A DNA stretch of 64,000 nucleotides from positions 62,001 through 126,000 of the forward strand of contig JAIWNI010000054.1 of NCBI GenBank assembly GCA_025331435.1. Reading direction: 5' to 3'. Below the pieces are notes generated by a model that saw only the letters and a list, made by a program, of their open reading frames with translations, searched no databases and was not told where the DNA came from. Position 1 is the first letter of the stretch, and every line of letters starts with the position of its first letter. The stretch is from Choanephora cucurbitarum. Its lineage: Eukaryota; Mucoromycota; Mucoromycetes; Mucorales; Choanephoraceae. Positions 23,001 to 32,840 of this stretch are shown one piece after another. A program made the position numbers and the translations under genes.

Positions 23001-23192
23001 CATGTAGAGGCCGAAGTCAACAAAATCGTCTCCTGCGATGGCGTTTTCGTAGACATTGTTTAGAGGCTATTCTGTTCTTTATCTTCTAGTGGGAATGTCT
23101 CCGACTTCACTGACAAAAGCACTGTCGTAATCTTTCTTAAGAAAGATTGAAGTGTCATCATTATGGCCCACATTAAAACCCAGTTTACATTT
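20090..23192 (-). pseudogene. Tnp2/Plavaka-like transposase, 5' part interrupted by a Gypsy insertion
   Basis: Multi-exon minus-strand gene. Exons recovered include the N-terminal piece near 23050-22980, then about 22870-22733 to 22180, 22089-21865, 21806-21776, the knuckle exon near 21685-21572, 21503-21011, 20957-20306 and the last, 20242-20090. Junctions from about 22730 downstream keep phase. Tnp2 hallmarks are DIFDGEIYQECL, ASNVDGF, CLTLTGDLVE, a C-x2-C segment (YGCKQC), FHGLDEMHLLSNI and HIGSIIRKLGPM with SMERSIGALKK. The last exon carries a zinc-ribbon-like RYCVVCGKAV...VCDDG. The protein would cut and join the transposon ends. Two in-fr stops (TAA, TAG) near 23060-23070 and a doubtful intron near 22950 add to the Gypsy insertion, so the gene is probably dead. 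The family call is firm, but the assignment to Plavaka versus CACTA is not. Confidence 0.75.
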
Positions 23193-23309
23193 TGTCAAGT
23201 CTAAGATTGTGACTACTTCTAAATTAGTATTTTAAGTTAGCTGTAGTTTAATATTAATAAACGAGGCTCTTTTGTGTTCAAGTTACTATTACATATCCTG
23301 GATAATACA
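23193..23309 (+). repeat. 5' LTR of the Gypsy element
   Basis: 117 bp, from TGTCAAGTCTAAG to GGATAATACA. Identical by eye to 27911-28027. Unusually short for a Gypsy LTR. AATAAA-like ATTAATAAAC lies in its middle. Confidence 0.97.
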
Positions 23310-23327
23310 TGGTGAGGCTCCAGGCTT
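23310..23327 (+). promoter_or_regulatory. Putative primer binding site
   Basis: TGGTGAGGCTCCAGGCTT begins directly after the 5' LTR. TGG complements the CCA end of a tRNA, as usual for minus-strand priming. The tRNA was not identified. Confidence 0.55.
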
Positions 23328-23563
23328 ACTGCTAAACTTACACAATTCCGTACACACACACACATACTACTATCACACATTCACCTGCCAAAAGGCGTCG
23401 TTTCTCGGAACCTTTATCCTATCCATCACTACTCGCTACTTTCAAGCAATCCACATCAGACAGCTCCCCCAATTCACCAGATTCACAAACATCGACCTCG
23501 TCATTCGCAACGGCTCCTTCATCATTTTCTCTAGAACCAGTCAATATAGAAAGGGTAATCAAT

Positions 23564-26500
23564 ATGGACCCTACCACTTCACTTAGCAACATTTCTTCTA
23601 CTGATTTCAATCAATATGTCTTCTTCGAACGCCTCCGTAACTTAGCGGTCAACACATACGAATTGAAAGATAGCCTTCGAGTTTGGTTAAAGAACTTTGA
23701 ATTACAACTAGAATACGCAGGCATCCCCAATCCTGGGGATTGCATCCCTCAATTCGGCCGCTTTATGCCACAAGTGGTAAAGAACTTCCTTCCTACCATG
23801 TCTGTCGCCACCAAAGCTTCATGGGAATTGTTCAAGGAAGAGCTCCTTTTACACTTCGGGAAACCAGAGGAGGAAGAGAACAAAGAACTTTACAAACAGC
23901 TTAGAAACTGCAAACAAGCCATCCAAGAGTCGGTTAGACTTTTTAGTGCCAAGTGGCAACACCTGTTATCCATGCTGCCCACGGATCACGTTACAACAAA
24001 TCAACAAATTAACATCTTTATTCAGTCGCTATCCCATCGGGAACTGCGTGCATCACTAACCACATATGTAGACATCAAATCAGTCACTAGTCTGACGGAA
24101 GTCATTAAAAAGGCAATAGAAATCGATGACAGAGCCAAACTAAACAGTGTTGACAGCCCCGCTACACAAACCCCGGTCACGAGAACCAATGAGGACCCGA
24201 TGGACATAGATTATATGAACACTCACCCCAATTTTCAGAATAAATCCAATAGAAACAGAACATTTGCCCCAAGAAAAAATTTTTCCAACCAATCGCAACG
24301 CAGAGATACTAAATACAACTACAATCGCCAGCAACATACAGATCAACTCCAACACAACAGAATGCGACTATATGATAGAAATGGTAACCCTGTTTGTGGT
24401 CACTGCTTCAAAAGCCATCGCACAATTGATTGCAGATCACACAAACCCCATAGTACCAACATGGTAACCAATAACTCGCAAGATCATCAGGAAGAAGATA
24501 TGGTTGATTTAGATACACCAACTGAATGGCAAGAGGAATCAGTAGACTTTGTGGCAGTGGACACTATCCATGCCTTGAGTGTCAACGCATTAGATAACCA
24601 ACCTCATCGAAAAAGAATCACTTCACTCACATCAGTGTTCTCTTACAAAAATCAACACTTTCGATTACTCTGGGATACTGGCAGCACCATATCGGCTATC
24701 AATGCCAAAACAGCAGAACAATTAGAGCTTACCATCAACAAAACAACACAAATATGTTACACGGATGTTAACAATAACACAGCATTTTCTAAAGGAACAG
24801 CAAAATTGAGATTGTTTGGCGATGTGGAAATGTCATTCCACATTATAGAAGGCTTAGCACAACCTATATTAATTGGCTTAGATATAATGAAACAATGGAA
24901 AGCTGCCATCAACACTGCTAATAACACGGTGACAATTACATTACCTAACATCAATAAAAAATTACATATTAAAGCTTACACATTTCAACAAGTTGCTAAC
25001 GCAATTTGTACGAACGAAAGTTCAAAACAGATAGATAACAGTAATACTCTCAATGTTTCCAGTTTCATACAATCGTTCGACGCAATAATAGCAAAAGAAG
25101 GGCAAAAGCCAACACTAACAACAATGATGGAATTTAATATTGACACAGCGGACCATCCACCAGTATACTCACCCCCAAGACATTATCATCCGGACATACA
25201 ACAGCAGATAGATAAAAAATTTGACGAACTTATACAACAAGGAATAGTAACAAAAATAGACTTCACTAACTGGGGCTCGAACGTTTCAGCAATACCTAAA
25301 CCAGACAAATCATTAAGACTATGTGGAAACTATGTAAAACTCAACTTGATTACGATAGCCATACACTATCCGTTTATAAATTTACATGTAGCACTACAAT
25401 CCCTAGGTAAGGCCCGTATTTTTTCAAAACTAGATCTAGCCTCTGGGTATTACCAAATTCCTATCAAAGAGGAAGACAAGATAAAAACAACACTGGTGAC
25501 AACAACAGGCAATTACATGTTCAATGTCATGGGTTTTGGTTTCAAAAATGCCCCGGCAGTCTTCCAATGCTTGATGGATAAAGTACTTGGCTCCAGCAAG
25601 TACAATTTCGCTATCGCTTATTTAGACGACATTATAATTTTCAGTCAAGATATGGATACTCACAAAAAACATCTGCAAATTATCTGCGAACAACTGCAAA
25701 AAGCCAACCTGTCCATCAATTTGAAAAAATGCGCATTTGCACTATCACAAATATCTTTCTTAGGCTTTTTGGTAACATCTGAAGGAGTGAAAGCCGATCC
25801 AAGAAAAATAGCACCCATATTAAAAATACCATCACCTACCAACGTAAAAGAGGTGGAACGATTTCTCGGCGCAGCGGGTGTATATCAAAAGTTTATAGAA
25901 AACTTCCAAATACTAGTAGAGCCGATTCGTAGACTAAAGAAAAAGACGGTAGAATTCCAGTGGGAACATGAACAACAAGAAGCATTCGAAACAGTCAAGA
26001 AGAAGCTTGCAGACTTGCCTTTACTGAGGCAACCAGACTTCAAACTCCCGTTCGAATTACATTGCGACGGTGCGTCTACCGCTGGTATAGGAGTGGTCCT
26101 TTGTCAACGGTTTTCAGAAAACACACCATATCCCTTAGCATTCGCATCCCGGGCTTTATCATACCAAGAAATGAAATATCCCATCAGAGAAATAGAAGCT
26201 CTGGCAATAGTATGGGGTATAAAGAAATTCAGGATGTATCTTGAAAGAAACAAATTCTATGTGTATACAGATCATTCCTCACTACAATGGCTTTTACAGT
26301 CTTCTCCAGATAGGCAACCAAGAATATGGCGTTGGTGCAACTTTTTACAGACTTATGACTTTGAGGTAATATACATTAAAGGTGCAGATAACAAAGTAGC
26401 AGACCTGTTATCAAGAAATCCGATCAACTCCATCACCACCACAAAATTTTGGCTGTTAGCCAGACAAGAACAACTACAATTTTGGGAAAAAGAGCAACAA

Positions 26501-27693
26501 AAAGATGAACATATAAAAAATCTTCGCCAATCATCAAGTAACAACATAAAACAAATAGGCAACATACTTTACAAAATAGTACCAAAACAACAAGCACATA
26601 TGAAGAACAACATTTTCATAATAGTACCTACACATATGATCGATACAGTATTACAACAATACCACACTTCATTATTTGCAGGACACGGTGGTATCAAGAA
26701 AACAAAACACCTAATCCAAGCAACAGGATTATGGTGGGCAACATTAGATCAAGACGTAACAACATTCGTAAAAACGTGTATGAAATGTCAACAAGTAAAG
26801 GGCACCAGAGACTATCACTATCAATTGACTTCAACAGCGTCCGATAGGCCATTTACAAAAGTTTGTCTGGATTATTTAGGACCTTTACCTACCTCCGAGT
26901 CAAATAATCAATATATACTAGTAGTGATTGACGCTTTTTCTAGATACGTAGAACTTTTCCCTACAAGATCAACGACCACTATGGAGTTTGCTCACATTTT
27001 CTATAACTCTTTTATTCTTCGACACGGAACCCCGTTAATAACAATGCATGATAACGGCTCTCCCTTTGGAACAGAGTTTCACAAACAATTAGCAAAATAC
27101 TTATCAATTCAAACAGAATTCTCGTCACCCTCGATAGCTGCATCCAATGGCTTAGTAGAAAGGTTCATGAAAACACTGAAAGAAATGATACTGCTGTATG
27201 TCAACCAAGAAGAAATTGTCAAAAAATGGGATTCAAAACTATCAATCATCCAATTTACGTACAACAATCAATACCATTCAGCAGTAAAAACATCACCATT
27301 TGAACTGGTTCATGGTAGAAAAGCTATTACACCTTTATCCACAATCAATGAACAAGAATCACCTCCAAAATACAGAGGACAAGAAACCCCACAGTCGCAC
27401 TATGCACAAAGAATCAACACTGAATTAAACAAAGCTTTCGAAATTGTATGGCAATATCAAACAAAATATCACAACCCTTCAGAACAACCTGTCAAATACA
27501 AAATTGGTGATCGCATTTTGGTTTTTAATACAAAACTTACAACAGCAAAAATCCCAAGAAAATTGATGTACAACTGGTTAGGACCGTACAAAATAACGAA
27601 AATGCTTTCGGAAACAAGATTCGAAGCAAAAAGCATTGATTCTGGCAAAACAATCCACAATGTACACGTATCAATGATCAAACCATATCACAC

Positions 27694-27697
<4 letters not shown>
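23564..27697 (+). CDS. Gag-Pol polyprotein of the Gypsy element
   Basis: 1377 aa in one frame, so Gag and Pol are made without frameshifting. Order: a Gag region (about 60-200), a zinc knuckle CGHCFKSHRTIDC near residue 277 with spacing C-x2-C-x3-H-x4-C, aspartic protease DTGS at 371, reverse transcriptase with YLDD at 686-689 and FGFKNAPAVFQ, then RNase H starting near LHCDGAS (about 832). Integrase follows, with an H-C zinc site (HTSLFAGHGG...CMKCQQ), catalytic D1103, D1163 and E1199 (exact D-35-E spacing) and a GPY/F-type motif (LGPYKITKM) near the end. There is no chromodomain after it. The 254-nt leader between LTR and ATG is non-coding. Every catalytic motif I can check is intact. Confidence 0.96.

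Positions 27698-27747
<50 letters not shown>
27696..27747 (+). repeat. 52-nt A tract directly at the gag-pol stop
   Basis: The stop codon TAA at 27695-27697 runs straight into an uninterrupted A tract. It lies inside the element, well before the 3' LTR. Confidence 0.95.
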
Positions 27748-27749
<2 letters not shown>

Positions 27750-27772
27750 AGAGGGGGAGCAACAGATCATTC

Positions 27773-27844
27773 TTTATTTCTTTATTTCTTTATTTCTTTA
27801 TTTCTTTATTTCTTTATTTCTTTATTTCTTTATTTCTTTATTTC
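27773..27844 (+). repeat. (TTTATTTC)9 tandem repeat inside the Gypsy 3' region
   Basis: Nine exact 8-bp units between the A tract and the polypurine tract. Confidence 0.95.
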
Positions 27845-27900
27845 TAGTAGATGAAAAGCAAACTCAAGAGGTCGTTGAAGAGTAGCCTAAGTTCTACCCT

Positions 27901-27910
27901 AGGGGGAGAA
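27901..27910 (+). promoter_or_regulatory. Polypurine tract
   Basis: AGGGGGAGAA abuts the 3' LTR, the position needed to prime plus-strand DNA. A similar box, AGAGGGGGAGC, occurs upstream at about 27750-27760. Confidence 0.8.
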
Positions 27911-28027
27911 TGTCAAGTCTAAGATTGTGACTACTTCTAAATTAGTATTTTAAGTTAGCTGTAGTTTAATATTAATAAACGAGGCTCTTTTGTGTTCAAG
28001 TTACTATTACATATCCTGGATAATACA
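27911..28027 (+). repeat. 3' LTR of the Gypsy element
   Basis: Identical by eye to the 5' LTR over all 117 positions. Followed by the ATTT target duplication. Confidence 0.97.
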
Positions 28028-28031
28028 ATTT

Positions 28032-29550
28032 TTTGTATGAAAACTTGCAGAATATTTTACTTTGATTGGCAGAATACTTTTGGAGAGGCAAAAGTGCCAG
28101 TCTGAATGATGTTGCTTTTTAATGATTAGCAATTTCTTTAATCGTTGTTCTGAATATCCTTTCTGGCACGAGTCTTTTGTGCGATCTAGTGCATTGTTAA
28201 TGCATCTTTTGCTCAGTGTAAAATATAGATATTATGCGTTTTGTATAAAGAAAATGAAAATCTATCTTCTTACAGCCTATTGTCTCCTCTTGAGATACGT
28301 TGAAGCTATACTCATGTTTCGTGCAAATCCAAGACGTTAACTTATTCCGTCCTCTTTCGTTGCTTCTTCATTGGTGAATAACCAATCTTTCTTCCCATTG
28401 CTGCTCATATCATACTAAATACCGGCTACTTTCTCTTTTCTCCTTTTTGTATCGAATGCATATTAGAAAGTAAGCTTCATTTTGATTAAAAAAAAGATGC
28501 ATATAAACCAACACTTTATTTCTTTTCATGCTAGCAATTGACTAGAAGCATAGCTTCTCATCCGTACTGATATCCTTGTGGATATACCTTTTCATTCCGT
28601 AGTAGTTACTTATCATCATCGTTATCTACAACCATACTTATTAATGACATCTCCAGCAAATTCAGAATCTCTCTCACCACAACTTGATCCAGAGCTTTTG
28701 AGCTTCCAACTATATGCCATCAGCTACAGACTCTTTGACTAATGCCACACAAACTGTGACAACTCAATATGGCCAGCTGGTAAATACCTTTCTGAACTAA
28801 GCTCCAAACATCATCCAAAGTTATCTGAACCCACACTTAGCATCTTCAATGTTGAATCATTAATTAACTGACATGTCTTCTTTCTTGATTAGCCTTCTTC
28901 TCTTATGTTTACTTTTCATTCACAAACAAGTATTCTCTATGGTCAAGGTGTCTATCTTGTGCTATTTTGATTGATATTTATCTATTACTGATGCCTGTGA
29001 TCAAGCACTCCTAGTCATCCATAATGTCCCCCTACTTCATAATGCCGAACGACTTACTGTTCTTTTCGTGTATACTTCCTATTCAATTGGCGGATCGCTT
29101 CTTATAATTATTCCCCTTCGCTACTCCTCTAACTGACTTGCTCCCTCGCTGTCCTGCCTACCCTCTGCTATTGTTGCTTACCTACATCTTAAATCTTTTT
29201 GCCTTGTACTACTACTTCTTATACTGATACTGTTTTTGTTACTGTTATGCAAGGTTATATTCGAGATTAATTGGTACAGTTGACAAGTTGCTTGATTGTG
29301 CAAGTTAATGTGCTGCTTTACAGAAGGTTGAAGTCTCTATCCTCTCAGAGCCATTTGCTCACATATAAAAACTATGCGAAACCTGTGAAAGCAAGATGGC
29401 CATATGAAAATAATTCTTGGTTATGATTGGACACCAGTCATTTAACTCTGCCCTCCAGTAAAAAATTATGCAAATCTTATAGTTTTTGGGTAGAATCTGC
29501 GCATTAGAATTAATTTAAATGCCTAAACTACTAAATATTCTACAAAATGA
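28032..29550. other. Displaced 5' region of the transposase gene and transposon interior
   Basis: Joining 28032 onward to 23192 (minus one ATTT copy) restores an open minus-strand frame (FCKFSYKKC...KLGFNVGHNDD), so roughly 28032-28200 is the transposase 5' exon cut off by the Gypsy insert. Its start codon was not found, and two frames are open here. The rest, to 29550, has no firm gene. A short plus-strand S/T/P-rich open stretch begins at about 28647 (MTSPANSES) and breaks frame after 33 codons. Confidence 0.45.
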
Positions 29551-29634
29551 AGAATTGTAGATTAGTGTTGCAGACATTCAAAAAAAATCTTTTTCATAAA
29601 AGCGAGGGACATCCGTAGCTCTCCAAAAAAAATC
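29551..29634 (+). repeat. Direct partial copy of the nuclease-like gene's 3' end, abutting the right inverted repeat
   Basis: 29551-29634 matches 18177-18271 in the same orientation, with scattered substitutions and an 11-nt gap. In a simple inverted duplication this piece should be reversed, so it appears flipped relative to the adjoining right repeat. Confidence 0.7.
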
Positions 29635-29930
29635 TAGTTCTTTTATATGAAGCTACTCTGTTGCTCTGAAAAATAAATTGGACTCTCTTGGCCTTTTTTT
29701 TTTTTTTTTTTTGGCTCTTGACACTTGATCCTTTTTCGCTTACAATACTGTTTCTGGATCAGGCTCTATGATGGTATGAACTAGCAAGGTTTATCTGTTA
29801 TCTCCAACACAACCCATTCACCTGGATCACATACGCTAAAAGCATCCGAGAATACGCTACTTGAATATTTTGTATGCGCTCATTGACATCTTTAAAAGTT
29901 ACTGAATAATTTCTGAGAGCCGCCATTTGG
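29633..29930 (-). repeat. Right terminal inverted repeat of the DNA transposon
   Basis: Inverse copy of the left repeat. 29633-29897 is apparently identical to 17915-18179, and 29898-29930 carries the tip, ending in the complement of CCAAATGGCGG. Confidence 0.85.
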
Positions 29931-32041
29931 GACCATACGTACTGTAAGAACAACAGATTTCTTTAAAAGTCTAGAAATAAGTAACAATATTCGTTTACTA
30001 GAACAAATAATGTTGTACTCAGAAATTCCATGCTATGTTTTTTTTCTGGTTCCTTTGTGTATCATTAGGTGACATGATTTTTTTTAAAACCATTGTTACA
30101 TGCTTGACGTGAGATCACTTTAGCATGAGAAATGATAAGAAGGGGTGGAAAAAAAATCAGATGACTCTCAACATAACCTGAGATGGATCAATCGATAAAA
30201 TTAGGCTAAACTCTTACAAACACATCTCACTTCGTACAACACTCTTTGGTATGACCTTGATTATCTTTCGGATAAGCGATGCGCAATCTCCGCGAATGGA
30301 TTTTGATCTAGCACGTACTTTCCTCTTAGAAGCCTGCAGAGTCAAAAACCGGATCAATACCTATTGCTGCTAGATAAGCTATTTGAACCATATTGTAAGA
30401 ATGTATATCAAATCCTTTTTCTTTGAGCGTCCTAGCTAAATCAATGTTAAATTTATGCACTGAAGTAGAGGTTGAGCTGAAGTAATGTATCACGTTTCTT
30501 TTTAGATGGAGTACAAAGGTATCAAGTTGAACTAGCCATGTTTCCTTTTCAACAAAAAGTAACTCTTTTTTTCCTTGTGTTTCCAAACCCTACCTGCAAT
30601 TTCCTGCTTTTCATTATAGTTTAGGATTAGTTTAGTACGACTCGATTGGTTTGTTTTCTGTATTCTTCTCTTTCTTTTCTAGCTAAAGGATAATTTCTGC
30701 AGCATCAATTTCTTCTTATTCTTCTGTACACCTCTTTAGGACTAAGGTGATTTAAAAAAAAAGACATATATTTTATTTTTGCTATACGACAAATATCTAT
30801 CAATCAGCATTTTCTTTTTTTTTGCCATTATATAGGGCATTCTCTTCTCTTGATTACTTCCTTTCCTAAGTATTAGATGTAGCAAGAGGGAGAGAGAAAA
30901 TGCCTTTAGAATGAATGCTCAATAGACATTTACCTCTATACATAAGGCTATCCCACGTATTGCAAGACAATATGACCTTATGTACACTGCTGTCATTGTG
31001 AGTAGCAAACACTCCCGAGTAGAGGGATCAAAGGTCATATTGTGAATATCTGACTTGAGTGTCATGCTGCTTTCTTGAGAAAGACGAGATTGGTCATTAA
31101 CGATAACTACCATGACTTTATTATTGTTAAGAACAGAAACATTAGTCATGAGGCAATCTTTTCTCAATGACATAAAAGTACTCGTGCTAATAAAACAGTC
31201 AAAAAGAACTCTTACAAGCTAAAGCCATAATGCGAGTTGAGCGACTAGTGTACACATATAAAAGCTCTTTATGAGCACCCTGTAGCTTTGACAAATTTTC
31301 AAAGGCCAATAAGCACTACAAAGAGCATCTGTGAACACATTGTGTAGACTTAAGCTACAATAGCTAACATGGTCATTAAGTGCATTACGAAGCCGAGTTG
31401 CTTTCAAGGACGCAAGCATGAGTATAGATGGAATTGATGCATTCCAAACTACTTATGGCTTAGAAGGGTCCTAGCATAAGCCTATCTAATGTTGATATTG
31501 TCAAGTGTATTCCAGGAAGTCAAATAGTTGCTGTTTTTGTTGAGATAGACATAGCATTATCTTTCGCTGATTCAGTAAGCCTCTAGACACTACAAATACA
31601 TTCAGAAAAGCTTTATAACTCTAACATCAGACATAGTTGATCATGTATTATGCTCACTTTCTGCTAAAATATATAAAAAAAACAATATAAAATAGCTAAA
31701 AGCGGCATGGCATAAACCCGTTGAAAGAGAAGGAGAGAGCTGTCATATGAAACAGCAGGAAGCCTGAATCAGTTGGGACAAAAGAAACTATGCATTTTCT
31801 GTTTAGTATAGATCGTTAAGGTAACTGTTGCTCTCTTCAAAGAAAAAAAACTCGCTTTGCCTCTGAGAAAAACCAATAAGAAAAAAGTAAAGAGAGAGGG
31901 AGAAAGCCGGAGGGATGAGAAAGATGAAAGATGAACACGATTTAAAGAGATGTATCTTAATGAAGACCTTTCTCTTTTAAAGAAGTAAAAGTAAAGACAA
32001 ACGAAAGCCAAATATAACTCAGCTACAAGAGGGCAGAAACC
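29931..32041. other. Gene-poor region right of the transposon
   Basis: No intact gene was recognised. A coding-like minus-strand remnant lies at 30214-30586 (listed separately). The rest is AT-rich with simple tracts. Confidence 0.5.
30214..30586 (-). pseudogene. Unrecognised coding-like remnant
   Basis: One frame (30586-30326) reads plausibly protein-like (NIDLARTLKEKGF, MVQIAYLAAIGIDP), with no ATG at its head. After DSA a second frame continues as a basic stretch (ASKRKVRARSKSIRG) to a stop at 30214. This looks like a frameshifted relic, but chance cannot be excluded. No family was recognised. Confidence 0.25.
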
Positions 32042-32105
32042 AAAAAAAATTGTGCTCCGTAGAGCATCCTTCTCAGAGATTTAGTGTCATCCTTGTGCAG
32101 GGGCC

Positions 32106-32137
<32 letters not shown>

Positions 32138-32166
32138 ATATGTGCCAGAGGTCAGAGACTTGGCAC
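32042..32166 (-). ncRNA. U6 spliceosomal snRNA
   Basis: The minus strand contains the near-invariant U6 core: AAATTGGAACGATACAGAGA (with the ACAGAGA box that pairs with the 5' splice site), GATTAGCATGGCCCCTGC and AAGGATGACAC. The 5' end folds as GTGCCA...TGGCAC, the usual 5' stem-loop. The gene ends in a T8 run (32049-32042), a pol III terminator. Just before it, TGCTC-TACG-GAGCA can form a 3' hairpin with a UACG loop. The mature RNA would be about 117 nt, against about 106 in human. There is no intron. U6 is the catalytic RNA of the spliceosome, needed for the many introns seen here. Confidence 0.96.
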
Positions 32167-32187
32167 TTGGTATGAAAAAATTGCAGC

Positions 32188-32195
32188 TTATATAG
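32188..32195 (-). promoter_or_regulatory. TATA box of the U6 gene
   Basis: TATATAAG on the minus strand, about 22-29 bp before the 5' end of U6, the usual position for pol III U6 promoters. Confidence 0.6.
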
Positions 32196-32840
32196 ACAAA
32201 TTTAAAACGCCATTGACAAGTTGTGGTTATTAATTTTTAAAATTTTTTGATATTTTTGAGTTTAATTTTTAGACAGTTATGCCTACTCTTTCTGCTTGTA
32301 AGAAGCTTAGTATACAGGCCCTGTAAACAAAACTTGGTTTATAGGCTACTGCTATCATCTCCTTCTTTAGAATGCTAAATAGTGATTTCAACGAACTCTC
32401 TTTAAATTGAATTTCACACCATGAAAAGCCAATTAACTTAAGATATATATAGTACGGCTGTTAAGTTTTGAAGAATAAGTGTCAGCTTGTTATTAGATGA
32501 TTGTCATTTGTGTACAAGTGAAGAAAGGTGCCACTTGGAATCTTTTTTTTATTGTAGCAATCGATGATCCCACGTTCGGAGTGCCTACAAAATCCATGAA
32601 GATCACTGAGACGGTAGTTCTTTGCGACAGATCTTCTTCATTGTTCTGAACATGTAGAATTTATATACATGTTACAGACTTTATTGTCATATAAAACCAT
32701 TTATGGTTTAAGACCAGGATGAAAGCATAGTAGTTGTAAGAGAACAATGATCGCATTATCTATTCATCCTAAAGAGATTGATTCTAATCCAATGAACACT
32801 TTTGCGTACATCTGATCGTCATCAGTACAGTATTCCACAT

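Larger units (their letters stand above)
23193..28027 (+). mobile_element. Ty3/Gypsy LTR retrotransposon, intact and recent
   Basis: 4835 bp bounded by identical 117-bp LTRs (TG...CA) and flanked by a 4-bp direct repeat ATTT (23189-23192 and 28028-28031). It has one uninterrupted gag-pol frame with protease, reverse transcriptase, RNase H and integrase in Gypsy order. It has no chromodomain and no env frame. It lies in the plus orientation inside the minus-strand transposase gene. Identical LTRs and the open frame point to recent insertion. Confidence 0.97.
17826..29930 (-). mobile_element. Tnp2/Plavaka-like DNA transposon with long inverted repeats, split by a Gypsy element
   Basis: The segment 17915-18179 recurs in reverse complement at 29633-29897 with no difference seen by eye in 265 positions, including a 19-nt A/T homopolymer. 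Beyond these, diverged tips match at 31 of 43 positions: CCAAACGGCGG at 17826 and its counterpart ending at 29930. Between the repeats lie a Tnp2-type transposase and a nuclease-like gene, both on the minus strand, plus a nested Gypsy retrotransposon (23193-28027). Without the Gypsy insert the element would be about 7.3 kb. No convincing target-site duplication was found at either tip, so the outer limits are approximate. Both genes show damage, so this copy is probably not autonomous. Confidence 0.8.

Noticed and set aside
23310..23327. Assigning the Gypsy primer tRNA
   Set aside because: The TGG start fits a primer site, but without the tRNA set of the genome I cannot match the remaining bases to a specific tRNA.
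27773..27844. Repeat array as a possible CRISPR or satellite
   Set aside because: The units are 8 bp and contiguous without spacers, so it is a simple tandem repeat.
28122..28340. Short plus-strand frame just right of the Gypsy element
   Set aside because: It overlaps the displaced transposase 5' exon on the minus strand and has no recognised family.
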